This document shows positions 35,326 to 42,745 of a DNA stretch of 64,000 nt, piece after piece (within the stretch, counting starts at the first letter, position 1; each line of letters opens with the position of its first letter). A program made the translations under genes and the position numbers. The stretch spans positions 1 to 64,000 of the forward strand of contig CBDFKY010000002.1 of the NCBI GenBank assembly GCA_965248995.1, given 5' to 3'. Origin of the DNA: CBDFKY01 sp965248995. GTDB taxonomy: Bacteria; Pseudomonadota; Alphaproteobacteria; Rickettsiales; UBA998. The notes under the pieces are model-generated. The model was not told where the DNA came from. It saw only the letters and a list, made by a program, of their open reading frames with translations, and searched no databases.

Positions 35326-35804
35326 GACAGATCGTGCTGTGCCTGGTGATGTTCTTCTTCGTGCGCCCGGCAATGGCAGGAGTGCCGCAGCTGGAAGATC
35401 TGACATTTCTGGACAGGCAGGGCAACCTCACCACGCTGGCGCCATGGCGCGGCCATTCCCTGCTGATCGCCTTCTGGAGCCCGGATTGTGCGCCCTGCCT
35501 GAGAGAGATGGAAGCGTTGCCCGCCCTGTCGCGAGAAAATCCGGATCTGCCTATTCTGCTGGTATGCCTGAAAACACGGGAAGCGTGTGGTATGAAGGGT
35601 ATTCCCGCATTTTCGAACGTGCATTTTCTCATAAGCCGGGAACTTCCGCAGACGCTCTTCGCGGCATTCGGCAATACGCGTGCGCTTGCGTTGCCGTACA
35701 GCGTGATGTTAAATGCACAACACGCGATCTGTGGCACCCATTACGGCATGCTCGCACCGCAAACGGTAGACACATGGAAAAAACAATGCCGAATTTCACG
35801 CTAG
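35322..35804 (+). CDS. Periplasmic TlpA-like thioredoxin-fold protein
   Basis: A 160-residue exported protein starting at GTG (35322). The signal peptide is VRQIVLCLVMFFFVRPAMAG. The thioredoxin active site is FWSPDCAPCLREME (CAPC), and the cis-Pro is in ALPYSVML. Two other cysteines (CLKTREAC) could form a structural disulphide. It is likely a thiol reductase or disulphide handler keeping a zinc-binding or cysteine-containing partner reduced; the DUF3299 protein downstream has a CPFC motif and is the natural candidate. Confidence 0.85.
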   Translation: MRQIVLCLVMFFFVRPAMAGVPQLEDLTFLDRQGNLTTLAPWRGHSLLIAFWSPDCAPCLREMEALPALSRENPDLPILLVCLKTREACGMKGIPAFSNVHFLISRELPQTLFAAFGNTRALALPYSVMLNAQHAICGTHYGMLAPQTVDTWKKQCRISR

Positions 35805-36322
35805 CCCCCGTCCTCTTTGCCGCTGCATGGCTGATGCTCTCCGGTTTCACAACGGAACAGGCGCCGCCCGGAACAGGACAGCCCGCGGATGAGAGAAAAG
35901 CGCAGGAAGCGCTGCCGCAGTCCCATGACGATATGTGGACGGCGCTCGGCAGGTGCAAGGTGCACCTGAACCATAAAACCTATATGTACAGCATCGACTA
36001 CACCGCCGCCGTCAAGGCGATGGAAAACACGCCGGTGACGATCAGCGGATTCATGATGCCGCTGGAATCGACCGAAACGTTCAGCCATTTCCTGCTTTCC
36101 AAGCGCACGCCCACCTGCCCGTTCTGCCCGCCGGGGGAACCCAACGAAATCGTGGAGATCTTTACGAAGAAACCGCTCAAATGGGATGAAGGGCTGATCG
36201 TGGTGACGGGCACAATGAAATTCACCAAAAACCCGGAACTCGGATTGTTTTTCCAGTTGAAGGACACGACGCAGCAGGAAACCAAACCGTACGGAATGAA
36301 GAACGCCTCGCCGCCGGTATGA
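35774..36322 (+). CDS. DUF3299 periplasmic protein
   Basis: A 182-residue exported protein of the DUF3299 family, recognisable from VTISGFMMPLESTETFSHFLLS and the CPFCPPGEPNEIVEIF motif. The signal peptide ends after LMLSGFTTEQ. The CxxC pair may bind metal or be a disulphide substrate of the TlpA-like neighbour. DUF3299 genes sit beside Zur-controlled MacB-like transporters in Pseudomonas and Vibrio, supporting a zinc-related role here. ATGs at 35774 and 35786 are both possible. Confidence 0.88.
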   Translation: MEKTMPNFTLAPVLFAAAWLMLSGFTTEQAPPGTGQPADERKAQEALPQSHDDMWTALGRCKVHLNHKTYMYSIDYTAAVKAMENTPVTISGFMMPLESTETFSHFLLSKRTPTCPFCPPGEPNEIVEIFTKKPLKWDEGLIVVTGTMKFTKNPELGLFFQLKDTTQQETKPYGMKNASPPV

Positions 36323-36505
36323 TCATTCCTTAGCCGGAACTTTCGCACCTTGCTTACGCGCTTCGGAAAGACCGATGGCGATCGCCTGAGATCGGTTCTT
36401 CACCACGCCGCCCTTGCCGCCGGGCCCGGAATGCAGTTCCCCGCGCTTTTCCTCATGCAATGCTTTTTCAACGCTTTTCGAGGCGGCTTTACCGTATTTC
36501 GTCAT
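36323..36505 (-). CDS. DUF6496 small basic protein
   Basis: A 60-residue protein, MTKYGKAASKSVEKALHEEK to ARKQGAKVPAKE, matching the DUF6496 family of small basic proteins with GGKGGVVKNRSQAIAIGLSEA. Function is unknown; the family often sits near stress genes. GGAG lies 8 bases upstream. Its stop abuts the stop of the DUF3299 gene. Confidence 0.82.
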   Translation of the reverse strand: MTKYGKAASKSVEKALHEEKRGELHSGPGGKGGVVKNRSQAIAIGLSEARKQGAKVPAKE

Positions 36506-36522
36506 ACTGCAATCTCCTTGAA

Positions 36523-37542
36523 TTATGGCTGGCCTTTGCCACCGGCGATACCGTAAATATGGCCCGTGGTGAAACTGGCGTCAGCGGCGGCGAGCTGTAC
36601 GTAAGCCGAAGCAAGTTCCGCGGGCTGACCGGGCCGTTTGAACACGGTATCGTGTCCGAACTGCTGCAGCTTCTCCTGCGTGGCGCCACCGCTGACCTGT
36701 AATGGCGTCCAGATCGGACCGGGAGCGACGCCGTTGACACGGATACCTTTCGGTCCCAGCTGCTTGGCCAGCGATTTGATGTAATTCATTGTCGCCGCCT
36801 TGGTCTGGGCGTAATCGTAGAGGTCCGGCGAAGGGTCGTACGCCTGCTCCGAAGTGGTGCCGATGATGACCGCGCCGGGTTTCAGATGCGGCAGAGCCGC
36901 CTTGATCATCCAGAACGGGGCGTAGATGTTGGTTTTCATCGTCCAGTCGAACATCTCGGTGGAAATGTCGAGGATCGAGGCGGTCGTATGCTGGCGCGCC
37001 GCGTTGCACACCAGAATATCCAGTCCGCCGAGCTGTTTGACCGCATCTTCCACGAGGCGGATGCAGAACGCCTCCTCCCGCAGATCTCCCGGAATGGCGA
37101 AGCCCTTCCGTTTTTCCTTGGTGATGAGGTCGATCACTTCCCGGGCGTCCGGCTCTTCACTTGGAAAATAATTGATCGCCACGTCCGCCCCTTCCCGCGC
37201 ATAAGCGATGGCGGCGGCGCGTCCCATACCAGAGTCGCCCCCGGTAATCAGGGCTTTCCTGCCAAGCAGGCGGCCGGAGCCTTTGTAGCTGGTCTCCCCA
37301 TGGTCGGGCCTCGGGTCCATTTTCCCTGCCAGACCTGGCCATTCCTGGGACTGACTGGGAAACGGCGGTTTCGGATATTTCCCCGCCGGATCTTCAAGAG
37401 GCTGCACAGTCGCAGCGTAGCGTGCGTCGTTACTCATGGTGGCGCTCTCCTTTGCCAAAGCGGGGGATACGGCGGCGGCGGCAATGCCGACGCCGAGGCC
37501 GCCCATAAACTGCCGTCGTGAAACGGCTGATGATTCCGTCAT
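36523..37542 (-). CDS. Tat-exported short-chain dehydrogenase/reductase
   Basis: A 339-residue SDR of the YghA/GSP39 type. The N-terminus SRRQFMGGLGVGIAAAAV is a twin-arginine signal. The Rossmann motif is TGGDSGMGRAAA, NAA is in LVCNAARQH, and catalytic Tyr-x3-Lys is YDYAQTK with the Ser in GTTSEQAY. GSP39-type enzymes are linked to general stress. The Tat signal predicts a periplasmic location with cofactor bound before export. It is 12 bp after the esterase gene in the same direction. Confidence 0.9.
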   Translation of the reverse strand: MTESSAVSRRQFMGGLGVGIAAAAVSPALAKESATMSNDARYAATVQPLEDPAGKYPKPPFPSQSQEWPGLAGKMDPRPDHGETSYKGSGRLLGRKALITGGDSGMGRAAAIAYAREGADVAINYFPSEEPDAREVIDLITKEKRKGFAIPGDLREEAFCIRLVEDAVKQLGGLDILVCNAARQHTTASILDISTEMFDWTMKTNIYAPFWMIKAALPHLKPGAVIIGTTSEQAYDPSPDLYDYAQTKAATMNYIKSLAKQLGPKGIRVNGVAPGPIWTPLQVSGGATQEKLQQFGHDTVFKRPGQPAELASAYVQLAAADASFTTGHIYGIAGGKGQP

Positions 37543-37554
37543 GTCGACTCTCCT

Positions 37555-38604
37555 TTAGAAACTGGATTTCAGCTTATCGGCGACATAACTTTCCGCGTCT
37601 TTCGCTTCGCTCACGACCGCACCCATGCCGAAAAATTCATGGGTCACGCCGTCGAACGTACGGCTATCGACGTCCACGCCGGATTCCCGCAGTTTATCGC
37701 CGAGCATTTCGCCGTCGGAACGGAGCGGATCTATCTCTGCCAATATAATGGTGGTAGGAGGCAGGCGGTGCAGGTCTGCTTTCCCGATCGCATCCAGGCG
37801 AGGATCCTGCTTATCAGCATCGGTACGGATAAATTTATCCACGAACCAGCCCATCATCGCCTTGTTGAGGGGCTTGGCGTCGGCGTTTTCCTTATAGGAC
37901 GGCGTGTTCATGTCCACCCCTGCGACCGGATAGACCAGCACTTCGCGTACCGGAGCCTGAATGCCTGCGTCACGCGCCGCAACGGACGTGGCAAGTGCCA
38001 GCGCACCGCCGGCGCTCTCACCCATCACCGCTACCCGGCTGCTATCGCCACCGTAGCGTTTCGCGTTGGCGAGCACCCATTTATAGGCTTCGAACGCATC
38101 GTTTTGAGCGGCGGGAAATTTATACTCCGGCGCATGGCTGTATTCGATGGAAATCACCAGCGCGTTCGTCATTTTGGCGATGGCTCGGGGGGTCGCGTCA
38201 TACGTATTGAGGTCGGCGATCACGAAACCTCCCCCATGGAAATACACCACCACCGGCAGCGCTTCGCCACGTCTGGCATTTTTCGGCCGGTAAATGCGGG
38301 CGGGCAGTGTGCCGGCCGACGCGGTGTAGGAGACGTCTATCGTCTTGACGTCCATAGGGTCGGTCGGGTCCATCCCTTTCTGCGTCATGACCAGTTTCGC
38401 CCCGTCGGCAGGGCTCGGCTGCAGGCGCGCTTCCGTGGCGCTCAATGTTTCGATGGGCTTGGGATGAAGCGACGCCTGCGCGTCCAGCACGGCCTGCATT
38501 TCCGCGTTCGGCATCGCCATGGTGCTGTGGTCGCTTGAAGAACAACCGGTAGCGGTAAGTGCCAGACCGACGGCGGCCATACGTAACAGAGAGTGTTTAG
38601 TCAT
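37555..38604 (-). CDS. Lipoprotein alpha/beta hydrolase (HSL-type esterase)
   Basis: A 349-residue esterase of the hormone-sensitive-lipase family with a lipoprotein signal (lipobox LTATGCSS). It has the oxyanion HGGGFV, the nucleophile elbow GESAGG, the acid in AEIDPLRSDGE and the His in GVTHEFFGMG. It would hydrolyse short-chain esters at the periplasmic face of a membrane. The start at 38604 has AAAGGAAA upstream. It probably heads an operon with the SDR gene. Confidence 0.9.
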   Translation of the reverse strand: MTKHSLLRMAAVGLALTATGCSSSDHSTMAMPNAEMQAVLDAQASLHPKPIETLSATEARLQPSPADGAKLVMTQKGMDPTDPMDVKTIDVSYTASAGTLPARIYRPKNARRGEALPVVVYFHGGGFVIADLNTYDATPRAIAKMTNALVISIEYSHAPEYKFPAAQNDAFEAYKWVLANAKRYGGDSSRVAVMGESAGGALALATSVAARDAGIQAPVREVLVYPVAGVDMNTPSYKENADAKPLNKAMMGWFVDKFIRTDADKQDPRLDAIGKADLHRLPPTTIILAEIDPLRSDGEMLGDKLRESGVDVDSRTFDGVTHEFFGMGAVVSEAKDAESYVADKLKSSF

Positions 38605-38924
38605 GGTATTTCCTTTGAGGAGTTGGATAAAAAATTTTTGAGATCGCATCGTTGAATGATGCCAAAGGAAATAAAGAATTCCGTATAAAAAGAGTATGCC
38701 TTAACGAGGCGGTGAAATAAGGGGCCGCCGTCAGATGTGGATCATTAGAAACCAAAGTGTTTTTTAACTATTTTAATCAAACCGTCACAACAACAGGTTA
38801 TTCTGATCTTATTCCTTCGTTTACGTTGATCCTTCATCAGCAACTTTTTCGTTTTACCGTCAATGCTGTTGTGAAAAGGTGAGTAAACAGGGAATATCCA
38901 CATTCGTCAAATTGAGGATTATTC
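38605..38924. other. Gene-free region between divergent genes
   Basis: This 320-bp AT-rich stretch separates the leftward esterase from the rightward exported protein and must hold both promoters. CACAACAACAG near 38786 and CTGTTGTG near 38867 form an imperfect inverted repeat. I see no gene or stable RNA. Confidence 0.35.
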
Positions 38925-39368
38925 ATGCATTACGTATCTTTGGCTGCTTTGATCATGTTTTCCGGTACTGTTTTAAATGCTTTTCCTGGTCTTGCCCAGC
39001 AAGTCCAAATGCAAAATCAGGCTCCGGTTCCTGTGATTTCGGCTCCGGTGCTTCAAAATCAGGTGCTTTTCAATGCTTATCCCGGTGATGAAGCAGTCAC
39101 TGTGGTCGTCACTCGCACCGTTATCAAAGGGAAGATTGGGGTGAGCGTAAGCACGGAAGATTCTTCCGCCGAATATACTCTATTCCTGCCGAACACCAGC
39201 GAAGTACAAGTCCTGGATACGGATGGAAAGGTCGTTGCCACGTACAATACGCGCACGGGGGAACTTGTACGCTTACATAACGGGATCCGGGAAACGAAGC
39301 TGATTCCTTCCGTTCTTCCCTCTTTAGCCGTTCCTGCTCGTAAAAAAGTAACCGGCGTCGTTTTCTAA
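38925..39368 (+). CDS. Exported hypothetical protein
   Basis: A 147-residue protein with a signal peptide (MHYVSLAALIMFSGTVLNAF to LAQQ) followed by a Gln/Pro/Val-rich linker and a beta-rich domain (AVTVVVTRTVIKGKIGVSV, then VQVLDTDGKVVATYNTRTGE). I do not recognise the family. GAGGA lies 8 bases before the ATG, and a strong terminator follows. Confidence 0.72.
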   Translation: MHYVSLAALIMFSGTVLNAFPGLAQQVQMQNQAPVPVISAPVLQNQVLFNAYPGDEAVTVVVTRTVIKGKIGVSVSTEDSSAEYTLFLPNTSEVQVLDTDGKVVATYNTRTGELVRLHNGIRETKLIPSVLPSLAVPARKKVTGVVF

Positions 39369-39395
39369 AAAACGTTCTGCTTATCCGTTCGATCT

Positions 39396-39435
39396 CCCGC
39401 TCACATCCTGATAAGGTGTGAACGGGATTTTTTTT
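39396..39435 (+). terminator. Intrinsic terminator
   Basis: CCCG-c-TCACA-t-CCT pairs with AGG-TGTGA-a-CGGG around a GATA loop, followed by eight T residues. Confidence 0.85.
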
Positions 39436-39601
39436 CGCCTTAAGCCATCCAAAGGCGCTTTTCGTCTGGTCGTCAGTGGTGATCTGAAAAGAAAACGTTT
39501 TGTTCTGTCTGAAAGCATCCCTGCCCGGCCTTCCAGAAAACGCCGGCATAACAGGATGCGGTTCCTTGCACATCATGGTCGTCCACAGGCGTATCCTTTT
39601 T

Positions 39602-39967
39602 TCACTGGAAATCTTCCATTTCGTAAAACGGCCGGATTTCGATTTCGCTCGGTCCCGGCATCGGATTGGGGCAACGCTTCACCCAGGCGACCGCTTCCTC
39701 CATATCTTTCACTTCCCAGAACCAGAATCCGGCGACCAGTTCGCGGGAATGGGCAAAAGGGCCCGCCGTCACCGTACGCTCAGGTCCTTCGAACGCGATG
39801 CGTTTTCCTGCCGAAGAAGGTTTAAGACCGTCACAATCTCCGGGCTTCATGATGCCGGCCTTGACCAGCTCATCGTTAAACCTGCCCATCGCCTCCATCC
39901 TTTCCTTCTCGGGCAGCAATCCCTTTTCACTCTCTTCGGTCGCTTTCACAAGAACCATCACACGCAT
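39602..39967 (-). CDS. YciI-like (DGPF) domain protein
   Basis: A 121-residue protein of the YCII/DGPF family: MRVMVLVKATEESEKG, then a FEGPERTVTAGPFAHSRELV motif with the conserved DGPF-equivalent TAGPF, and GFWFWEVKDMEEAVAWVKRCP. Such proteins occur with ECF sigma factors or as stand-alone small enzymes of unknown reaction. AGGA lies before the ATG at 39967. Confidence 0.85.
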   Translation of the reverse strand: MRVMVLVKATEESEKGLLPEKERMEAMGRFNDELVKAGIMKPGDCDGLKPSSAGKRIAFEGPERTVTAGPFAHSRELVAGFWFWEVKDMEEAVAWVKRCPNPMPGPSEIEIRPFYEMEDFQ

Positions 39968-40233
39968 CACTCATCCTCCCGGTTTTCATTATGTTTCACA
40001 GTGATTTTGACCGAAATCGAATCGTCACGCCCTTATGCAAGGCGGATCCCGAGTCAAAGCCAAGCGGCCATAGTGCAGCGTGCCGCCGGTTTTTGCAACT
40101 TACTTACATTTCAATATATCAAACGCCACACGGGGACCGGCCATCGGAAAATTCAAGAAAAAGAGGCCTGCCACTTCCGGCGGTGTTTTTTGGATGCATT
40201 GTCATAGCCTTAGCACAAAAAAAAGGTAGCGGC

Positions 40234-40737
40234 TTGGTCGTCCATTTCTCCCCCAACCCCTCACTCCTCCACCGCGTGACTCCGGCGCTTTATTTCGGAG
40301 ATTTATCCGCAGGACACCAGCCTTTGCCAAACACCGCGATCGTACACGCGTGCAAGGATCCCTGCCATAAAGACGCCGTCGGCTACGGCAGGCAGCTCGA
40401 CAGCGCCTATGCCGATTACCTCTGCCGCGAACAAGACAGGCATCTCTACCTGAACATGATCGACCCGCCGGTTCCCCTTTTCAAACGGGAAATGTTCGGG
40501 CGGTTTTTTGCCTTCGTCGATCGCCAGATAGCCGAGCGTCCGGTCGTCATTCACTGTAACCGGGGCCGGTCCCGCGCGCCGAGCCTGACCCTGCTCTACA
40601 TGGCCAAACGGATGCAGTTGCTGCCGGATACCGATTACCCCTCCGCGCGGGCGGCGTTCGAACAGCGGTTTCCGTATGATCCCTGCAAAGGCATCGAAAC
40701 CTACTTATCGACGGAGTGGGCGACGCTCGGAGTCTGA
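40234..40737 (+). CDS. Dual-specificity / tyrosine phosphatase-like protein
   Basis: The C-terminal half holds the cysteine phosphatase loop HCNRGRSR (HC-x5-R), preceded by RPVVI and followed by a helix, as in dual-specificity phosphatases. The Asp general acid may be in LNMIDPPVP. The frame is open from 39991, but family-like sequence begins near LHRVTPALYFGDLS, so a TTG at 40234 with AAGG upstream is used; this start is uncertain. A protein substrate is not predictable. Its end overlaps the convergent gene 40701-40970 by 37 bp. Confidence 0.75.
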   Translation: MVVHFSPNPSLLHRVTPALYFGDLSAGHQPLPNTAIVHACKDPCHKDAVGYGRQLDSAYADYLCREQDRHLYLNMIDPPVPLFKREMFGRFFAFVDRQIAERPVVIHCNRGRSRAPSLTLLYMAKRMQLLPDTDYPSARAAFEQRFPYDPCKGIETYLSTEWATLGV

Positions 40738-40970
40738 TGCTCTTTTACCCAGGAACGGCAACCTTCCGCGAACGAGCGGGATTTGCCGCCGCATTGTTCC
40801 GGCTGCGTGACGTTCTTTTTCTCTGCCCATTCGTAACCGGCCTTGTGCCCGCTGCAATCCCGGGTGCACGCCTGTCCGTGAAAGCTTCCCGGCATGGTTC
40901 GCGATTCCGCCGGGAGAGCGCAGACGGTGGCGAGCGTGAAAATGAGAATTATTTTCCCTGTAGTCTGCAT
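40701..40970 (-). CDS. Small exported cysteine-rich protein
   Basis: An 89-residue protein with a signal peptide (MQTTGKIILIFTLATVCALP) and a conserved alphaproteobacterial pattern: ACTRDCSGHKAGYEWAEKK, then CGGKSRSFAEGCRSW. Four cysteines after the signal probably form two disulphides. Function is unknown. Confidence 0.82.
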   Translation of the reverse strand: MQTTGKIILIFTLATVCALPAESRTMPGSFHGQACTRDCSGHKAGYEWAEKKNVTQPEQCGGKSRSFAEGCRSWVKEHQTPSVAHSVDK

Positions 40971-40993
40971 GTGCTGCGCCGTTTACTGTTGAG

Positions 40994-41049
40994 TGGTGCC
41001 CCTGGCCGGAATCGAACCAGCACGTCCTTGCGGACAGCAGATTTTGAGT
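40994..41049 (-). tRNA. tRNA-Leu(CAA) 3' part: attachment site of the integrated element
   Basis: Minus-strand reading gives an anticodon loop with CTCAAAA, stem strand TCTGC, a class II variable arm (GTCC-GCAA-GGAC), a T arm (GCTGG-TTCGATT-CCGGC), acceptor strand CAGGGGC and encoded ACCA. No proper 5' anticodon strand (GCAGA) precedes it. A P4-type integrase begins 200 bp away. This is the usual att arrangement: the intact tRNA-Leu should be at the far end of the element. A degenerate 5' half-like sequence lies at 41050-41097. Confidence 0.85.
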
Positions 41050-41252
41050 TATTTTGAATCCGGTTGCTATCGGTTACTACCAATCACCACAAAGGGCTAT
41101 TTCTCAAGCTATGTGAGCGATTTAGCGGCGATTGTCAAGACTCTAGCGTACTCTATGCTACCCTGCCGTCCTATTCGGCGTGCCTACTATGTGCCGACTG
41201 TAAGAGTCACTACATTGTGCAGTCGAATGAAAATGCAGACCATTCATGTTAC

Positions 41253-42518
41253 TTATTTCTTATCGGCTTTCTCATTAAAATCCACCTCCACCACGTTGCT
41301 GCCTTCCTGCAGGATGGAGGTAATCTTTGTGCTCACCGTCGTGACGATTTTCTTGCGGTGCGAATCGATAAGGTGCGAATAGCGCTTTGTGGTTTGCGGC
41401 GTGAGGTGGCCGAGTAGCTGCCCGATTTCTTCGAGCGTGAGGCCAGCCATAATAGCGAAGGACGCATAGGCATGGCGCAGATCATGCTTGCGGAAATCTT
41501 TAAGCCCCGCCCGTTTGATAACGCGATGCCACATCTGGTTCGGCGGCGAATGATGCCTGCCAAGCTTTTCTTCAATGTCCTTAAAATAACCTGGAAAGAG
41601 ATAAGGGTTGCCGACGACACGCTCCAGCTTGTCGATTTCAGCGACTGCCTCAGCGCATAGGTTGATCTTCTTTTTGCCCGTTTTGGAATCGGGAAGCTCC
41701 AGTGCCATATCGTCGCGGTTCACATACTCCCATTTCGCGGTGAGCAGTTCGCCTTGGCGCGCGCCGGTGAAAATCAGCATACGGAAGAAAATCATCATGC
41801 TCTTTTCCTCCAAACCTTCCGCCTCGCACTGGTTGATGGTATCGATCAGGCGGCGCAGCTCATTTTCATTGAGATAACGGTCGCGCTTGTTTTCGCGGTA
41901 GCGCTTGATGCCGAGGCAGGGATTGCTGTTGGTCGGACGCAATTCCCAATCCTCGCAAACCGTCATGATATGCGAAAGCGTTGCCAGCGCGCGGTTGGCA
42001 TTGCCTGGGGTTTCATGCAATTTGCCGTGCCACTCCTGCACGTCCTTTCGCGTGATATCCTCGATGTTCATATTGCGGAAATGCGGGAATAACGCTCCCT
42101 TGACGTTCCAGTGCTTACCTTTGACGGTCGATGGCTTGTTATGATGGACAATATATTCATCCAGATAACGTTGGGCGACATTTTTGAACAGGTTTTTGCC
42201 GCGCTCGGCTTTGCGCTCGTCGGATGGGTCATCTCCCAGCGCCACCTGCGCATAGTATTCCTTTGCTTTTGTGCGCGCCTGCTCAACGGTCAGCGGGCTG
42301 TGCTTGCCGATCTTGATACGTCGTTTCGGCGCGCTACGTCCGCCTGCGCCGAAGCGATAATCCAGCACATATATTTTCGAGCCGCTTGGCTCAATCTTCA
42401 CCGAAAAACCGGGTATCTCGGTATCGTAAAGGTGATAGCGGCGATCGATAACTGGTGCATTATCGACCGCCGTTTTGGTAAGCTTGCATTTTTGCAGGCC
42501 GTTTATTGTCGTTTCCAT
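41253..42518 (-). CDS. int: P4-type tyrosine integrase
   Basis: A 421-residue integrase. Residues about 10-95 are the DUF4102 arm-binding domain (VDRRYHLYDTEIPGFSVKI-like region); about 110-205 core-binding; the catalytic domain holds Arg (GARQGELL), Lys (SKTGKKK), His-x2-Arg (KHDLRHAYASF), His (LGHLTPQTT) and Tyr in KRYSHL. It inserts the element into tRNA-Leu. AAAGGGGG upstream supports the ATG at 42518. Tandem 10-bp repeats between it and the att core (41061-41080) may be arm sites. Confidence 0.93.
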   Translation of the reverse strand: METTINGLQKCKLTKTAVDNAPVIDRRYHLYDTEIPGFSVKIEPSGSKIYVLDYRFGAGGRSAPKRRIKIGKHSPLTVEQARTKAKEYYAQVALGDDPSDERKAERGKNLFKNVAQRYLDEYIVHHNKPSTVKGKHWNVKGALFPHFRNMNIEDITRKDVQEWHGKLHETPGNANRALATLSHIMTVCEDWELRPTNSNPCLGIKRYRENKRDRYLNENELRRLIDTINQCEAEGLEEKSMMIFFRMLIFTGARQGELLTAKWEYVNRDDMALELPDSKTGKKKINLCAEAVAEIDKLERVVGNPYLFPGYFKDIEEKLGRHHSPPNQMWHRVIKRAGLKDFRKHDLRHAYASFAIMAGLTLEEIGQLLGHLTPQTTKRYSHLIDSHRKKIVTTVSTKITSILQEGSNVVEVDFNEKADKK

Positions 42519-42559
42519 AAGGTGCCCCCTTTTTGGTTTCAATGGAAGTTAGAGTTGAA

Positions 42560-42745
42560 TCAGCCGCCGTCGCCCTCATTGCGCTGGGTACGCTTGCGCG
42601 TCAGCGTATCGAGGTCGCCGGTTTGTTTGCGCAGGCGGATTTCCTGATCGATCACCACCTCGGCTAAAGTGCCGCGGTGGTCATCCTTGAGCTGGTGCAG
42701 CTGCTTGACGGTGCTTTCCAGTATCCGGGCTGAGAGCGTTGTCAT
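42560..42745 (-). CDS. Small RHH-like protein
   Basis: A 61-residue basic protein, MTTLSARILESTVKQLHQLK then GTLAEVVIDQEIRLRKQTGD, whose strand-helix-helix pattern suggests a ribbon-helix-helix DNA-binding protein. It could control integrase or excision. It overlaps the ATPase gene upstream by ATGA, so it ends that operon. The fold is inferred from pattern only. Confidence 0.55.
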   Translation of the reverse strand: MTTLSARILESTVKQLHQLKDDHRGTLAEVVIDQEIRLRKQTGDLDTLTRKRTQRNEGDGG

